In this document: piece after piece, positions 8,683-18,076 of the stretch
Position numbering within the stretch: position 1 is the first letter of the stretch
How the letters are laid out: every line of letters starts with the position of its first letter
Source: Lachnospiraceae bacterium
GTDB taxonomy: Bacteria > Bacillota > Clostridia > Lachnospirales > Lachnospiraceae
Direction: 5' to 3'
DNA length: 57,336 nucleotides
NCBI GenBank assembly: GCA_016285265.1
Contig: JAEEQL010000005.1
Coordinates: forward strand, 1 to 57,336
Translations under genes and position numbers: made by a program
The notes under the pieces: model-generated
Database searches by the model: none
What the model saw: the letters and a program-made list of their open reading frames with translations, nothing else
What the model was told of the DNA's origin: nothing

Positions 8683-10005
8683 ATGAGGAAAAAGTATCTT
8701 GCATTGCTGCTGTCCGTGATCATGTGCTCATCCGTGTTCTTCACGGGATGCGGCAGGACAGCCGATGAACCTGTGATCGAAGAAGACGAAGATGAAGACG
8801 ACGATGAAGATGATGACAGGGATGATGACGAAGACGATGAAGATGAAAAGAATGCCTATGTAGAATCCATCGATGAGGATACCCTGGCCGATCAGATCAA
8901 AGTCTTTGTCAAGAATAAGAAGATCTGGACCGTTTCGGGTGAAATGACCATAGAATTGGATAATGCCGGATACTGCGTCACCGACCTTGATCATAACGGA
9001 AGAAGCGAGATCATCGTAATGACTGAATCGGCATATTCATCGGTCACGGATATGCGTATCTATGAGATCACAGAAAAGGGAGATGCTTTCACGGAAGCCG
9101 GTTTTGATTACACCGGAATTCAGAATGTCACTTCAAGTCTTCCTCCGGATCTTATCAATTTCCCCGAATCAGTCGCCTATTTTAACAGAGATAAGCAGGC
9201 ATCCCATTATCTTATAGACAATATTTTTGATAACGGAAACGGCGAATACGGTGACTGTTACTGCGATCTTTGTTATGAAGAAGGTGTGGCTGCGGTTTAT
9301 ACCTATCTTTCAGTCAGGATAAACCAGATCCCGATTCCGGGTACAATGGAATTTGATGATGAATATGCATTTTATTCTCCCGACGGAGAAATAGATGAAG
9401 ATGAGTATTATGATATCGTTGGTACTTATCCCGGAGAATACGGAACGAAGGAGCAGTACTTCGGCATCTACTACAGAAGTTCTTATGACGACCTCAGTGT
9501 GATGAATCTGGATGATTCATTCCTTGTAAGTGTTCTGACGGATTCCTACAGGGTGTTTACGGGAGAAATAGACTACTCCGGATTTAATGATTCGTATAAC
9601 GATTCCCCGGCGACCGGGCAATCATACGGTGCCGACAACAGTGACTACATAGGATTCTGGGGGCTGTGTGAGAGCGAGGTTGAGGGAGACGTAACAAATT
9701 ATGAAATCGGATCCGATTATTACAGCACTCTTGAGATCGACTATGATGCTTTCATTACCAAGATCGAATATTATGACGGTAAAGCCTCATATGTCTGGTC
9801 AACAGTCCTTTATACGGATGATGATCTGAACCCGTATTTTGAAATAACCGACAGTACAATATTACCCGATGGTGTTGTGTGCGAAAGATACACGATTACG
9901 GGTATAAATTCCGATAAGGATATCATGTATGTCAGCCTTGATCTTTACGGCTATGACGGAATCCTCGGCGGAAGTAATCTTACGTATTTAAAAGATTACA
10001 CTTGA
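8683..10005 (+). CDS. Acidic lipoprotein, paralog 1 of 4
   Basis: Unrecognised lipoprotein of 440 aa. The start is the ATG at 8683, after GGGGGAGAATC, rather than the in-frame ATG at 8644; this puts a basic MRKKYLALLL signal sequence at the N-terminus and the lipobox FTGC at residues 20-23. Residues 33-56 are almost pure Asp/Glu. A DLDHNGRSE loop at residues 101-109 has the D-x-D-x-N-G-x-x-E spacing of a calcium-binding EF-hand/FG-GAP-like loop. The C-terminal third holds the G-x-W domain shared with neighbours (YIGFWGLCES). The other three lipoproteins follow on the same strand. Probably outer-leaflet anchored; role unknown. Confidence 0.8.
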   Translation: MRKKYLALLLSVIMCSSVFFTGCGRTADEPVIEEDEDEDDDEDDDRDDDEDDEDEKNAYVESIDEDTLADQIKVFVKNKKIWTVSGEMTIELDNAGYCVTDLDHNGRSEIIVMTESAYSSVTDMRIYEITEKGDAFTEAGFDYTGIQNVTSSLPPDLINFPESVAYFNRDKQASHYLIDNIFDNGNGEYGDCYCDLCYEEGVAAVYTYLSVRINQIPIPGTMEFDDEYAFYSPDGEIDEDEYYDIVGTYPGEYGTKEQYFGIYYRSSYDDLSVMNLDDSFLVSVLTDSYRVFTGEIDYSGFNDSYNDSPATGQSYGADNSDYIGFWGLCESEVEGDVTNYEIGSDYYSTLEIDYDAFITKIEYYDGKASYVWSTVLYTDDDLNPYFEITDSTILPDGVVCERYTITGINSDKDIMYVSLDLYGYDGILGGSNLTYLKDYT

Positions 10006-10021
10006 TCATGAGGAGATGAAG

Positions 10022-11338
10022 ATGAAGAAAAAATATTTATCCATATTGCTTGCCGGATTGGTATTCTCACTTTCTTTTCTCTCGGGATGCGGTAAGACCG
10101 CCGAGCCTGAAGAGGATACCGTTATCGAAGAAGACGAAGATGAAAAAGACAGGGATGACGACGAAGATGAGGATGAGGACGAGGATGAAAAACCGTCGAT
10201 TCCCGAAGTTGTTAAGTCGATAGATGATAAGGTACTTGAATCGCAGATAGATGTATTTATTGACGGAAGAAAAGACTGGGTCATTCCTCATGATGAAGCC
10301 GTGCTCTATGAAGGATTGACTTATTCCCTGAGCGATCTGAATTACAACGGGCGCACCGAACTCATTGTCACATACTGGGAAGGCATGGGAACCGTCAGCA
10401 CCGTTTATATCTATGAGATCAATGAAAAGGGAGACGGATACGATCTACTTGAGTGGGAGATTGAAGGAATCGATAAGGAGCAGAAATCTCTTCCCGATGT
10501 GGGATATTTCAGTGCGGTAAACGGTTATTACGATAAGGAAAACGGCATATTCCATTATCTGTTTAAGGATTATTATGCGTATTCCTTTTCCCACGGCGGA
10601 TGCAGAATGCACGACGTATCATTCGCAGACGGTAAGGTGATCGACGAGGTATATGCAAAGAGCGAATCCAAGGGTTCCGATCGCGACGAGGTGACGACAT
10701 ATACCGGACCTGACGGTGAAATGAGCGAAGACGCATTCTATACTTTAATGGCCTCATATCCCGGAGATTACACCACAAAGGAATTCTGGCTCGGAAATTT
10801 TGATGCTGATTCAATCTATTCACAGAACAGACATATAGTGGAAGATATGTCCGATGATGAGATAAAGGATATTCTTACGGACTCTTACCTTCTGTTTGCA
10901 GGAAGGATCACATACGATGATTTCTTCGAAAAGTATATTTCCGTAAACAGTTCCGAACAGACCTCTGAAGGACTTTTCATGGATATGATCGGAAGCTGGG
11001 GACTTTATATGACCGATGCCGAAGGCTATGTTGAATATTATGAGCCCGATGACCAGTATTATATGACTCTTGATGTATTTGAAGACAGGACAGTACATCT
11101 GGAAGAGTATCTGAATACCGATTATGAATATACGATCGAGGGAAATCTTCTTGATAAGGCAGACGGAATGCTTATAGTACAGTATATGCCGCCTGCTTCC
11201 GACGGAATGGCTTACGATTTTATGCTCCTGACCTTTACCGGTATCGATGAGGAAGGTCATCTTGTCGTGATGTGTGACTCCTGGAACGGAAATGAATACT
11301 TCCCGGGAAGCACCTGGTATTTTGCAAAAACAGACTGA
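10022..11338 (+). CDS. Acidic lipoprotein, paralog 2 of 4
   Basis: Lipoprotein of 438 aa. Two in-frame ATGs compete (10016 and 10022). AGGAG at 10011-10015 abuts the first but sits 6 nt before the second, so 10022 is preferred. Signal sequence MKKKYLSILL, lipobox LSGC with Cys23, an Asp/Glu tract at about residues 30-56, the loop DLNYNGRTE near residues 107-115, and the C-terminal domain starting MIGSWGLYMTD. Its closest relative is paralog 3: IDGRKDWVIPHDEAVL matches LEGKEAWIIPHDEAVL, and both carry YSLSDLNYNGR. It ends just before a long perfect hairpin (11345-11371). Unknown function. Confidence 0.8.
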   Translation: MKKKYLSILLAGLVFSLSFLSGCGKTAEPEEDTVIEEDEDEKDRDDDEDEDEDEDEKPSIPEVVKSIDDKVLESQIDVFIDGRKDWVIPHDEAVLYEGLTYSLSDLNYNGRTELIVTYWEGMGTVSTVYIYEINEKGDGYDLLEWEIEGIDKEQKSLPDVGYFSAVNGYYDKENGIFHYLFKDYYAYSFSHGGCRMHDVSFADGKVIDEVYAKSESKGSDRDEVTTYTGPDGEMSEDAFYTLMASYPGDYTTKEFWLGNFDADSIYSQNRHIVEDMSDDEIKDILTDSYLLFAGRITYDDFFEKYISVNSSEQTSEGLFMDMIGSWGLYMTDAEGYVEYYEPDDQYYMTLDVFEDRTVHLEEYLNTDYEYTIEGNLLDKADGMLIVQYMPPASDGMAYDFMLLTFTGIDEEGHLVVMCDSWNGNEYFPGSTWYFAKTD

Positions 11339-11344
11339 TAATTT

Positions 11345-11371
11345 CGGGTCAGGAGCTCAGCTCCTGACCCG
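11345..11371 (+). terminator. Long perfect hairpin between lipoprotein paralogs 2 and 3
   Basis: Arms CGGGTCAGGAGCT and AGCTCCTGACCCG are exactly complementary over 13 bases around a single central base; the tail is ACTGATGTTTT, a weak T-run. It could be an attenuating terminator or an mRNA-stabilising hairpin inside the array. A decayed copy lies at the same place after paralog 3. Confidence 0.55.
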
Positions 11372-11395
11372 ACTGATGTTTTAAGGAGGAATAAC

Positions 11396-12745
11396 ATGAA
11401 ACGAAAGATTTATCTGTTGCTTATGTCTTTTGTTATGTGTTCTTCGGTTTTCTTTTCCGGATGCGGTAGACAGGAAGATATGGCGGATATTGTATCGGAA
11501 GAGAAAGAAACAGATGACAAAGAAGCTACGGGGGAACCGGATGAAACAGATGGTATAGAAGTCACAGAGGTCGAAGTCATAGAGGAAAAACTCGAAAAGC
11601 CTCCGTATCACCTTGTTGTCAGCGAGATCTATGATGATGCTATCGAAAACCATATAAGGATCTTCCTGGAAGGAAAGGAAGCGTGGATCATTCCTCACGA
11701 TGAAGCGGTTCTCTGTGACGAGATCACTTATTCACTCAGTGACCTTAACTATAACGGACGTTCCGAAATTATTGTCACATCAAGGAAAGGTACGGATAAC
11801 ATCAGTACTGTCGACATTTATGAGATCAACGAAACAAGGAATGGTTTCGATCATCTTGAATGGGAGTTCGAAGGCTTTGATAAGGAAAGAAAATTCTTTC
11901 CCGATATGGGATGTTTCAGCGTGGTATACGGTTATTACGATAAATATAACGGTGTATTCCATTATCTGTTCAAGGATTATTATGCGGATTTTTCAGGCCG
12001 TGACAAATGCAGATATTGCGATGTGTCGTTTGTTGACGGCAAGGTTGTGAGCGAAGTATACGCAAAGAGTGAATCCGAGGATTCAGGTCATGATGAGGAT
12101 AAAATTTTTACCGAGCCGAACGGTGTGATGAGCGAAAAAGAATTATCCGATTATAAATCTTCGTTCAATGTTGACAGCGATATTTCAAAATACTGGATGG
12201 GACTTATTTACGGTTATTCCGCCGGTTCGACAAGAGGATGTGTCATGGAGGATATGTCCGATGATGAGATCATTGATATGCTGACCGATTCGTTTCATCT
12301 GTTTGCCGGCAAGATCCACTATACGGATTTTTACACGGATTATTTAATCGCGGACAAACCCTGGCAGACTTCCGAAGGACTCTTTAATGAGATGATCGGG
12401 AGATGGGGAGTGTATAAGATCGAAGATGAAGAGCTTGTTGTTCATTCCTCGTCTGATTTGCCCGGATATATTCTCGAGGTTTTTAATGACAGGACTATTA
12501 ATATTTCATTAGATCCTGATTCGTATTATGTGTTTGAATTCGATCCGGAACTCAGGGATAGAGCAGAGGGGATGCTTTTTTCTCAGTTGAAATATACCAG
12601 TAGGGATATCGCTAAGGGATATAATTCCTTTACTCTGACATTCATCACGATTGATGAAGAAGGGCATCTGATAGTTATGTTTGATACCTGGAACGGAAAA
12701 ACATACGATCCCTGGAGCATCTGGTATTTTGAAAGAACAGACTGA
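11396..12745 (+). CDS. Acidic lipoprotein, paralog 3 of 4
   Basis: Lipoprotein of 449 aa, start supported by AAGGAGG ending 6 nt upstream. Signal sequence MKRKIYLLLM and lipobox FSGC at Cys23. The linker (about residues 25-68) is acidic but mixed with Thr and Val rather than the pure Asp/Glu tracts of paralogs 1 and 2. The DLNYNGRSE loop and the HYLFKDYYADFSG segment match paralog 2 closely, so these two are the most recent duplicates. The C-terminal domain begins MIGRWGVYKIED. Function unknown; see the finding on the tandem array. Confidence 0.8.
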   Translation: MKRKIYLLLMSFVMCSSVFFSGCGRQEDMADIVSEEKETDDKEATGEPDETDGIEVTEVEVIEEKLEKPPYHLVVSEIYDDAIENHIRIFLEGKEAWIIPHDEAVLCDEITYSLSDLNYNGRSEIIVTSRKGTDNISTVDIYEINETRNGFDHLEWEFEGFDKERKFFPDMGCFSVVYGYYDKYNGVFHYLFKDYYADFSGRDKCRYCDVSFVDGKVVSEVYAKSESEDSGHDEDKIFTEPNGVMSEKELSDYKSSFNVDSDISKYWMGLIYGYSAGSTRGCVMEDMSDDEIIDMLTDSFHLFAGKIHYTDFYTDYLIADKPWQTSEGLFNEMIGRWGVYKIEDEELVVHSSSDLPGYILEVFNDRTINISLDPDSYYVFEFDPELRDRAEGMLFSQLKYTSRDIAKGYNSFTLTFITIDEEGHLIVMFDTWNGKTYDPWSIWYFERTD

Positions 12746-12802
12746 TATATGCGAGTTGGGAGCAATGTACCTGACCCGGTTTTTGTTTTATGAGGGGATG
12801 TC

Positions 12803-14116
12803 ATGAAAAGAAAGTTTTATCTGTTGTTTATGTCTGTGATCTTGTGTTCTTCCGCAGTCTTTTCCGCATGCGGTAAGCAGGAAGAGGTGACTGAGGAAGT
12901 TACTGTGGAAGAGGATGATGAAGAAGATGAAGAAGACGACAAGCCGATCGAAACAAAAATACCTGAGATCGTTGAAGAGATAAGAGATAAGGATCTGGAT
13001 CCCCAGATAGATCTGCTTATCGAAAACCGCGATACCTGGCAGATACCGCGCGAAGAAGTTGCCGTTTATGACAGCGTCGGATATTATGTCACGGATCTTG
13101 ACCATAACGGACGCGTGGAACTTGTGACCGTACGCTGGTCTTCCGAGTTTGAATTCTCGGAAGATACGATCTATGAGGTCAATGAAGACGGTGACGGGCT
13201 TGATCTTATAACCATGGAAGTGTCCGGTATGGATTCGGATGGGGATATATCCCCCGATATGGCGACCAACATATCGCCTTATTCATATTTCGATAAGGGC
13301 AGACAGGCATTCCATTATCTTATCGAGGATTATTATCACAATTATGACGAAACTGTCTGGACGACCAGATATACGGATGTGACCCTTCTTGACGGCACAT
13401 TATATGTCGATGTATATGCGGTATCCGAAATGAACTATGCATGGGATGACGGAGATCCGGTATGCACATACAGGCTTCCCAGGGAGGAACTTGAAGAGCA
13501 CGACTTTTATGATTACGTGCAGAATTACCCCTCGGGTAAAGTAAGAAAGCAGTATTTTTACGGAGCCTACAGGGACAGGAGCGGATATGACGAAGAAAGC
13601 CGCTCACTTGAGCAATTCTCCGATGAAGCACTTAAGGATATGCTTAAGGATTCATATTATGTCTTCACGGGCAGACTGGGCGATACGGTTTTTTATGACA
13701 GGTATAATTCATCCGGCAAGGCTGAGATCTATAAGAATATGTTCGATGCATCCGTAGGAAACTGGGAGATATTCTCCACTGAGATCGAAGGAAGCGTAAC
13801 GGAGTATTATTGGGGATTCCCTCAGTACTATAAGCTGACTGTGACAGATAATGCACAGGCGATAATGGAAGTGTATGATACGACAACACTTGACTACACG
13901 ATAGTTTCGCCTGTTGTAGAGAATGAATCCGGTCATCTGGTGTTTGAGGACGATATCGTTGCACGCACCGGCTCTGTTCTTGACTGGGGTGCCGCCAGGG
14001 ATGTTTACGAGATTGTTTATGTGGACGATGAGAATCTGGAACTTTTCTATGATGTTTACGATATTTCCGGAGAGTGGATCACCGGCAGCTACTGGGTATT
14101 TACCAGGGTGGAATAA
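12803..14116 (+). CDS. Acidic lipoprotein, paralog 4 of 4
   Basis: Lipoprotein of 437 aa, start after ATGAGGGGATGTC. Signal sequence [10 protein letters not shown] and lipobox FSAC at Cys23, then an acidic linker at residues 27-46. The [13 protein letters not shown] loop resembles paralog 1 more than 2 and 3, while its leader peptide and 5' flank are nearly those of paralog 3. The C-terminal domain starts [10 protein letters not shown] and ends YWVFTRVE. It is the last gene of the array and is followed by a strong terminator (14132-14162). Function unknown. Confidence 0.8.
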   Translation: MKRKFYLLFMSVILCSSAVFSACGKQEEVTEEVTVEEDDEEDEEDDKPIETKIPEIVEEIRDKDLDPQIDLLIENRDTWQIPREEVAVYDSVGYYVTDLDHNGRVELVTVRWSSEFEFSEDTIYEVNEDGDGLDLITMEVSGMDSDGDISPDMATNISPYSYFDKGRQAFHYLIEDYYHNYDETVWTTRYTDVTLLDGTLYVDVYAVSEMNYAWDDGDPVCTYRLPREELEEHDFYDYVQNYPSGKVRKQYFYGAYRDRSGYDEESRSLEQFSDEALKDMLKDSYYVFTGRLGDTVFYDRYNSSGKAEIYKNMFDASVGNWEIFSTEIEGSVTEYYWGFPQYYKLTVTDNAQAIMEVYDTTTLDYTIVSPVVENESGHLVFEDDIVARTGSVLDWGAARDVYEIVYVDDENLELFYDVYDISGEWITGSYWVFTRVE

Positions 14117-14131
14117 ATATGTGATCATTGT

Positions 14132-14162
14132 GGACCCGGCCGAAAAGCCGGGTCCTTTTTAG
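14132..14162 (+). terminator. Rho-independent terminator after the lipoprotein array
   Basis: Stem GGACCCGGC / GCCGGGTCC with a 6-nt loop, then TTTTT. It separates the array from typA. Confidence 0.9.
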
Positions 14163-14213
14163 TGTATTTATCGGCATTTCCCGGGTGCTTATTCCTTCTT
14201 TTGACTCCGATAC

Positions 14214-14242
14214 TTGAAAAATCCCATATATTAAGGTATAGT
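14214..14242 (+). promoter_or_regulatory. typA promoter
   Basis: TTGAAA at 14214-14219 and TATAGT at 14237-14242, spaced by 17 bases. Ribosome site GAAGGAG follows, 26 nt after the -10 box. Confidence 0.7.
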
Positions 14243-14268
14243 ATTTAGGTTTTGAGAAGGAGAAAGAA

Positions 14269-16101
14269 ATGGTCACCAAGAGAGAAGACATCAGAAACGT
14301 AGCGATCATCGCGCATGTAGACCACGGTAAGACCACCCTGGTCGATGAGCTTTTGAAGCAGAGCGGTGTATTCAGGGAGAACCAGGAGGTTGCCGAGCGT
14401 GTAATGGACTCGGGAGATATCGAGCGTGAGCGCGGTATCACCATCCTTTCCAAGAATACCGCAGTTACCTATAAGAATACCAAGATCAACATCATCGATA
14501 CCCCGGGACATGCCGATTTCGGCGGCGAGGTAGAGCGTGTGCTCAAGATGGTCAACGGCGTTATCCTTGTCGTTGATGCATTCGAGGGTGCAATGCCCCA
14601 GACCAAGTTCGTGCTCAGAAAAGCACTTGAGCTTAAGCTTCCCGTTATCGTTTGCATCAATAAGATCGACCGTCCCGAAGCAAGGCCCAGGGAGGTTGTG
14701 GATGAAGTACTGGAGCTTTTCCTTGAGCTGGATGCCGACGATGCACAGCTTGACTGTCCTTTCGTATATGCATCCGCAAAGAGCGGTATAGCAAGTATGG
14801 ATCCCGACGAGCAGGGTACTTCAATGGCACCTCTTTTCGACACCATCCTTGATTATATTCCCGCACCCGAGGGTGACCCCGATGAGGGCACTCAGGTTCT
14901 TATTTCCACCATCGATTACAACGAGTATGTCGGCCGTATCGGTATCGGAAAAGTAGAGAACGGTTCGGTTAAGGTTAACCAGGAAGTTGTCATCTGTAAC
15001 CATCACGATCCCGATAAGCTTATCAAAACCAAGATAAGCAAGCTTTATGAATTCGACGGACTTAAGAAGGTTGAGGTTACCGAGGCTCGTATAGGTTCCA
15101 TTGTAGCCATATCAGGTATCTCCGAGATACATATCGGTGATACTCTCTGCAGCCCCGACAAAGTAAGTCCGATTCCATTCCAGAAGATCTCCGAGCCTAC
15201 GATCGCGATCGATTTCTGCGTAAACGATTCGCCTCTTGCAGGTCAGGAGGGAAAGTACGTAACCTCCAGACATTTAAGAGACAGGCTTTTCAAGGAACTT
15301 AATACCGACGTTTCCCTCAGGGTGGAGGAGACCGAGGACACCGACAGATTCAAGGTATCCGGAAGAGGAGAACTCCACTTGTCAGTCCTTATCGAGACGA
15401 TGAGACGTGAAGGCTATGAGTTTGCCGTATCCAAGGCAGAGGTTCTCTACAAGACCGATGAAAACGGCAAGAAGACAGAGCCCATGGAAGTTGCGTATAT
15501 CGATGTTCCCAATGACAATACCGGTGCGATCATCGAAAAGCTCGGTGCCAGAAAGGGTGAGCTCCGCAACATGAGCTCCATCAGCGGCGGTACCTATACA
15601 AGACTTGAGTTCTCCATTCCTTCGAGGGGACTTATCGGTTACAGGGGAGAATTTCTCACCGATACCAAGGGTAACGGCGTCATCAATACCGAGTTCGACG
15701 GATATGCACCTTATAAAGGGGATATCGCTTACAGAAAGCTCGGTTCGCTCATAGCGTTCGAAGCAGGTGAAGCAGTCACCTACGGACTATTCAATGCACA
15801 GGAAAGAGGCAGTCTTTTCATCGGACCCGGTGAGAAGGTTTATGCGGGAATGGTCGTCGGCGAGACCGGTAAGTCGGAAGACATCGAGGTCAATGTCTGC
15901 AAAAAGAAACAGATGACCAACACCAGATCGTCATCCGCAGATGAAGCACTCAGGCTTACACCTCCCAAGATCCTTTCACTTGAGCAGGCGCTCGACTTTA
16001 TCGAAACGGATGAGCTTCTCGAGGTAACACCCAAGACACTGCGTATCCGCAAGAAGATCCTTGATTCACGTATGCGTAAGAGAGCTAATTTCAATAACTG
16101 A
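14269..16101 (+). CDS. typA: Ribosome-associated translational GTPase TypA/BipA
   Basis: EF-G-like GTPase that binds the 70S ribosome and assists large-subunit assembly and stress or cold growth. The 610-residue length is normal. G-domain motifs are complete: AHVDHGKTT (G1) near residue 18, DTPGHADF (G3), [10 protein letters not shown] (G4). Later domains include the EF-G-like beta barrel and the BipA-specific C-terminus ([20 protein letters not shown]). It has its own promoter and a terminator-like hairpin downstream, so it is probably monocistronic. Confidence 0.98.
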   Translation: MVTKREDIRNVAIIAHVDHGKTTLVDELLKQSGVFRENQEVAERVMDSGDIERERGITILSKNTAVTYKNTKINIIDTPGHADFGGEVERVLKMVNGVILVVDAFEGAMPQTKFVLRKALELKLPVIVCINKIDRPEARPREVVDEVLELFLELDADDAQLDCPFVYASAKSGIASMDPDEQGTSMAPLFDTILDYIPAPEGDPDEGTQVLISTIDYNEYVGRIGIGKVENGSVKVNQEVVICNHHDPDKLIKTKISKLYEFDGLKKVEVTEARIGSIVAISGISEIHIGDTLCSPDKVSPIPFQKISEPTIAIDFCVNDSPLAGQEGKYVTSRHLRDRLFKELNTDVSLRVEETEDTDRFKVSGRGELHLSVLIETMRREGYEFAVSKAEVLYKTDENGKKTEPMEVAYIDVPNDNTGAIIEKLGARKGELRNMSSISGGTYTRLEFSIPSRGLIGYRGEFLTDTKGNGVINTEFDGYAPYKGDIAYRKLGSLIAFEAGEAVTYGLFNAQERGSLFIGPGEKVYAGMVVGETGKSEDIEVNVCKKKQMTNTRSSSADEALRLTPPKILSLEQALDFIETDELLEVTPKTLRIRKKILDSRMRKRANFNN

Positions 16102-16108
16102 TAAATAT

Positions 16109-16163
16109 GGGGACGGTTCCTTCGTTCACAAAAATTCGTGAACGAAATGACCGTCCTTTTTTT
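16109..16163 (+). terminator. typA terminator built from a GGGGACGGTT-type palindrome
   Basis: Outer stem GGACGGT (16111-16117) with ACCGTCC (16150-16156), inner stem TTCGTTCAC (16121-16129) with GTGAACGAA (16138-16146), then a run of seven T. It shares the GGGGACGGTT core with the hairpin at 30929-30994. Confidence 0.75.
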
Positions 16164-16181
16164 CCCGTACGGAGGAAGATT

Positions 16182-17714
16182 ATGGCTAAGCGTCCCGAAT
16201 GGCTTGACAACGCGGTTTTCTATGAGATATATCCCCAGTCCTTCAAGGATACGGACGGAGACGGCATCGGAAATATAAAAGGGATCACTGAAAAGCTCGA
16301 TTACATCCGTGAGCTGGGTTGCACCGCTGTCTGGCTCAATCCCTGTTTTGATTCTCCATTCGGAGATGCGGGATATGATGTTGCCGATTACTATAAGGTT
16401 GCACCGCGCTACGGAACCAATGACGATCTTAAGGAACTGTTTGACTGTGCCCATAAACTCGGAATGCACGTGATACTGGATCTCGTTCCGGGTCATACCT
16501 CCTGGGATCATCCATGGTTTAAGGAGAGCATGAAGGCTCAAAGGAATGAATACACCGACCGTTATGTCTGGACCGACAGCATATGGGAGGAGCCTGCGGG
16601 ATACGGAACACTTCGCGGTATCTCAGACCGTGACGGAAGCTGCATAGTCAATTTCTTCACCCATCAGCCCGCTCTTAATTACGGATTCTATAAACCGGAA
16701 AAAACCTGGCAGCAGTCCATGGATGCACCCGGTCCCATGGCTACCAGGGAAGAGATCAAGAATATAATGCGTTTCTGGCTTTCCATGGGATGCGACGGAT
16801 TCCGCGTTGATATGGCCGGATCACTTGTCAAGAACGATCCGGAAGGTAAGGGAACCATTTCCCTGTGGCAGGACATAAGGAAGTTCCTTGATGAAGAATT
16901 TCCCGAAGCTGCCATGGTGTCCGAATGGGGAGAGCCCGACAAGAGCCTTGCCGGAGGATTCCATATGGATTTCCTTCTGCATTTCGGTCCTTCGCATTAC
17001 AACGATCTGTTCAGATGCGAGAAACCTTTCTTTGAGGGAAATGGTGATGCATCCGAATTTGTCCGTAAATACATCGAAAGCTATGAAAAGTCCGAAAGAC
17101 GCGGACTTATATGCATACCCTCCGGCAACCACGATATGGACAGACTTGCACGTCATATAAGCGAGGAAAAGAGAAAACTTGCTTTCGCATTCCTTTTGTC
17201 CATGCCCGGTGCTCCGTACATTTATTACGGAGACGAGATCGGAATGAGATATGTTGAAGGCCTGAATTCGGTGGAAGGCGGATACGGAAGAACAGGCTCA
17301 CGTTCTCCCATGCAGTGGGATGACAGCATTAATGCCGGTTTTTCATCGGCACCCTCAGATAAGCTCTACATCCCCATTGATCCTTCAGGTGACAGGCCCA
17401 CTGCAAAAGCACAGATGGGTGATGCAGGGTCTCTCAGGAGCGAAGTAAAGAAATTGATAGAGACAAGGCAGGCACATCCCGCACTTCAGAGTCTCGGAGA
17501 AATTGAGTTCGTATGTGACGGAGCTCCGGGTAAGCCCCTTGCTTACATAAGAGCTCTTAGTGAAGAGAAGATACTGGTCGTGATCAATCCCACCGGTAAG
17601 GAATATACTGTGGATTGTGCCGACGGTGATGTGATCTATTCGTTCGGATCATACGAGCTGAAGGCCGGAGCACTTACGGTTAATGCCGGGTCTGCGGTGT
17701 TTATGGAACTGTAA
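16182..17714 (+). CDS. Glycoside hydrolase family 13 alpha-glucosidase/alpha-amylase type enzyme
   Basis: Cytoplasmic GH13 TIM-barrel enzyme acting on alpha-linked glucosides. The start at 16182 follows CGGAGGAAGATT and gives MAKRPEWLDNAVFYEIYPQS, the usual GH13 N-terminus; the frame extends upstream only through the typA terminator. Catalytic motifs: DLVPGHTSWDHPWF (substrate loop), GFRVDMA (nucleophile Asp, about residue 209), VSEWGEP (acid/base Glu, about residue 248) and SGNHDMDR (third Asp). No signal peptide. The 510-residue length and the YIYYGDEIGM block fit oligo-1,6-glucosidase, trehalulose-type and related enzymes, but the exact substrate is not readable. No transporter or regulator sits beside it. 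Confidence 0.88.
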   Translation: MAKRPEWLDNAVFYEIYPQSFKDTDGDGIGNIKGITEKLDYIRELGCTAVWLNPCFDSPFGDAGYDVADYYKVAPRYGTNDDLKELFDCAHKLGMHVILDLVPGHTSWDHPWFKESMKAQRNEYTDRYVWTDSIWEEPAGYGTLRGISDRDGSCIVNFFTHQPALNYGFYKPEKTWQQSMDAPGPMATREEIKNIMRFWLSMGCDGFRVDMAGSLVKNDPEGKGTISLWQDIRKFLDEEFPEAAMVSEWGEPDKSLAGGFHMDFLLHFGPSHYNDLFRCEKPFFEGNGDASEFVRKYIESYEKSERRGLICIPSGNHDMDRLARHISEEKRKLAFAFLLSMPGAPYIYYGDEIGMRYVEGLNSVEGGYGRTGSRSPMQWDDSINAGFSSAPSDKLYIPIDPSGDRPTAKAQMGDAGSLRSEVKKLIETRQAHPALQSLGEIEFVCDGAPGKPLAYIRALSEEKILVVINPTGKEYTVDCADGDVIYSFGSYELKAGALTVNAGSAVFMEL

Positions 17715-17739
17715 AAACACAACATCCCGGTTATGCGCT

Positions 17740-17767
17740 TGACACATCAGGGTGATGGTGCTAGTAT
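17740..17767 (+). promoter_or_regulatory. Promoter of the dapA leader
   Basis: TTGACA (17740-17745, perfect) and TAGTAT (17762-17767) with a 16-base spacer, about 25 nt upstream of the lysine aptamer. Confidence 0.65.
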
Positions 17768-17787
17768 TCATTTCAAGTTAATAAAAA

Positions 17788-17955
17788 CGGTAGAGGTTGC
17801 GTCAATCAAAAGTAGTAAATCGGATGTGCCGTACACAGACGAAGATTTATGAAAGGGTGAGACGCCGAAGGAACGGTTTATACGGAGGACCGGATCCTGG
17901 GCATACGATCAATAGTCGTATAACTGTCATCCCGAGAGGGATGGGGAGCTATCAA
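17788..17955 (+). promoter_or_regulatory. Lysine riboswitch (L box) aptamer
   Basis: This fills most of the 362-base gap before dapA. Conserved L-box elements appear in order: GGTAGAGG...GCG at the 5' side, AGTAGTAA, GAAAGGGTGAGACGCCGAAG, CTGGGCATACG...CGTAT, ACTGTCA, and GGGAGCTATC at the 3' side, which closes helix P1 with GGTAG through one G-U pair. The family binds lysine and turns off synthesis or uptake genes. Its placement before dapA and dapB fits feedback control of the diaminopimelate/lysine branch. Confidence 0.95.
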
Positions 17956-17971
17956 ATTATTTGTTGATAAC

Positions 17972-18011
17972 GGCTGACCGTATTTTATTACGTGTCAGTC
18001 TTCTTTTTTTC
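17972..18011 (+). terminator. Riboswitch expression-platform terminator
   Basis: GGCTGAC (17972-17978) pairs with GTCAGTC (17994-18000), extended by CGTA/TACG with one bulge, followed by a T-rich run (TTCTTTTTTTTC). It sits 17 nt after the aptamer, so lysine binding most likely causes premature termination. A second GGCTGACGTAA at 18032-18042 could pair with the same 3' arm. Confidence 0.85.
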
Positions 18012-18076
18012 ATAAGCGCTGTGAGAAGAGAGGCTGACGTAACACGTAACTAAAAGAACGAGAGGAGAATTACAAA

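Noticed and set aside
8770-14116. CRISPR-like or mobile repeat array in the lipoprotein block
   Set aside because: Repeated words come from Asp/Glu codons and gene duplication; there are no regularly spaced identical repeats, terminal inverted repeats or transposase.
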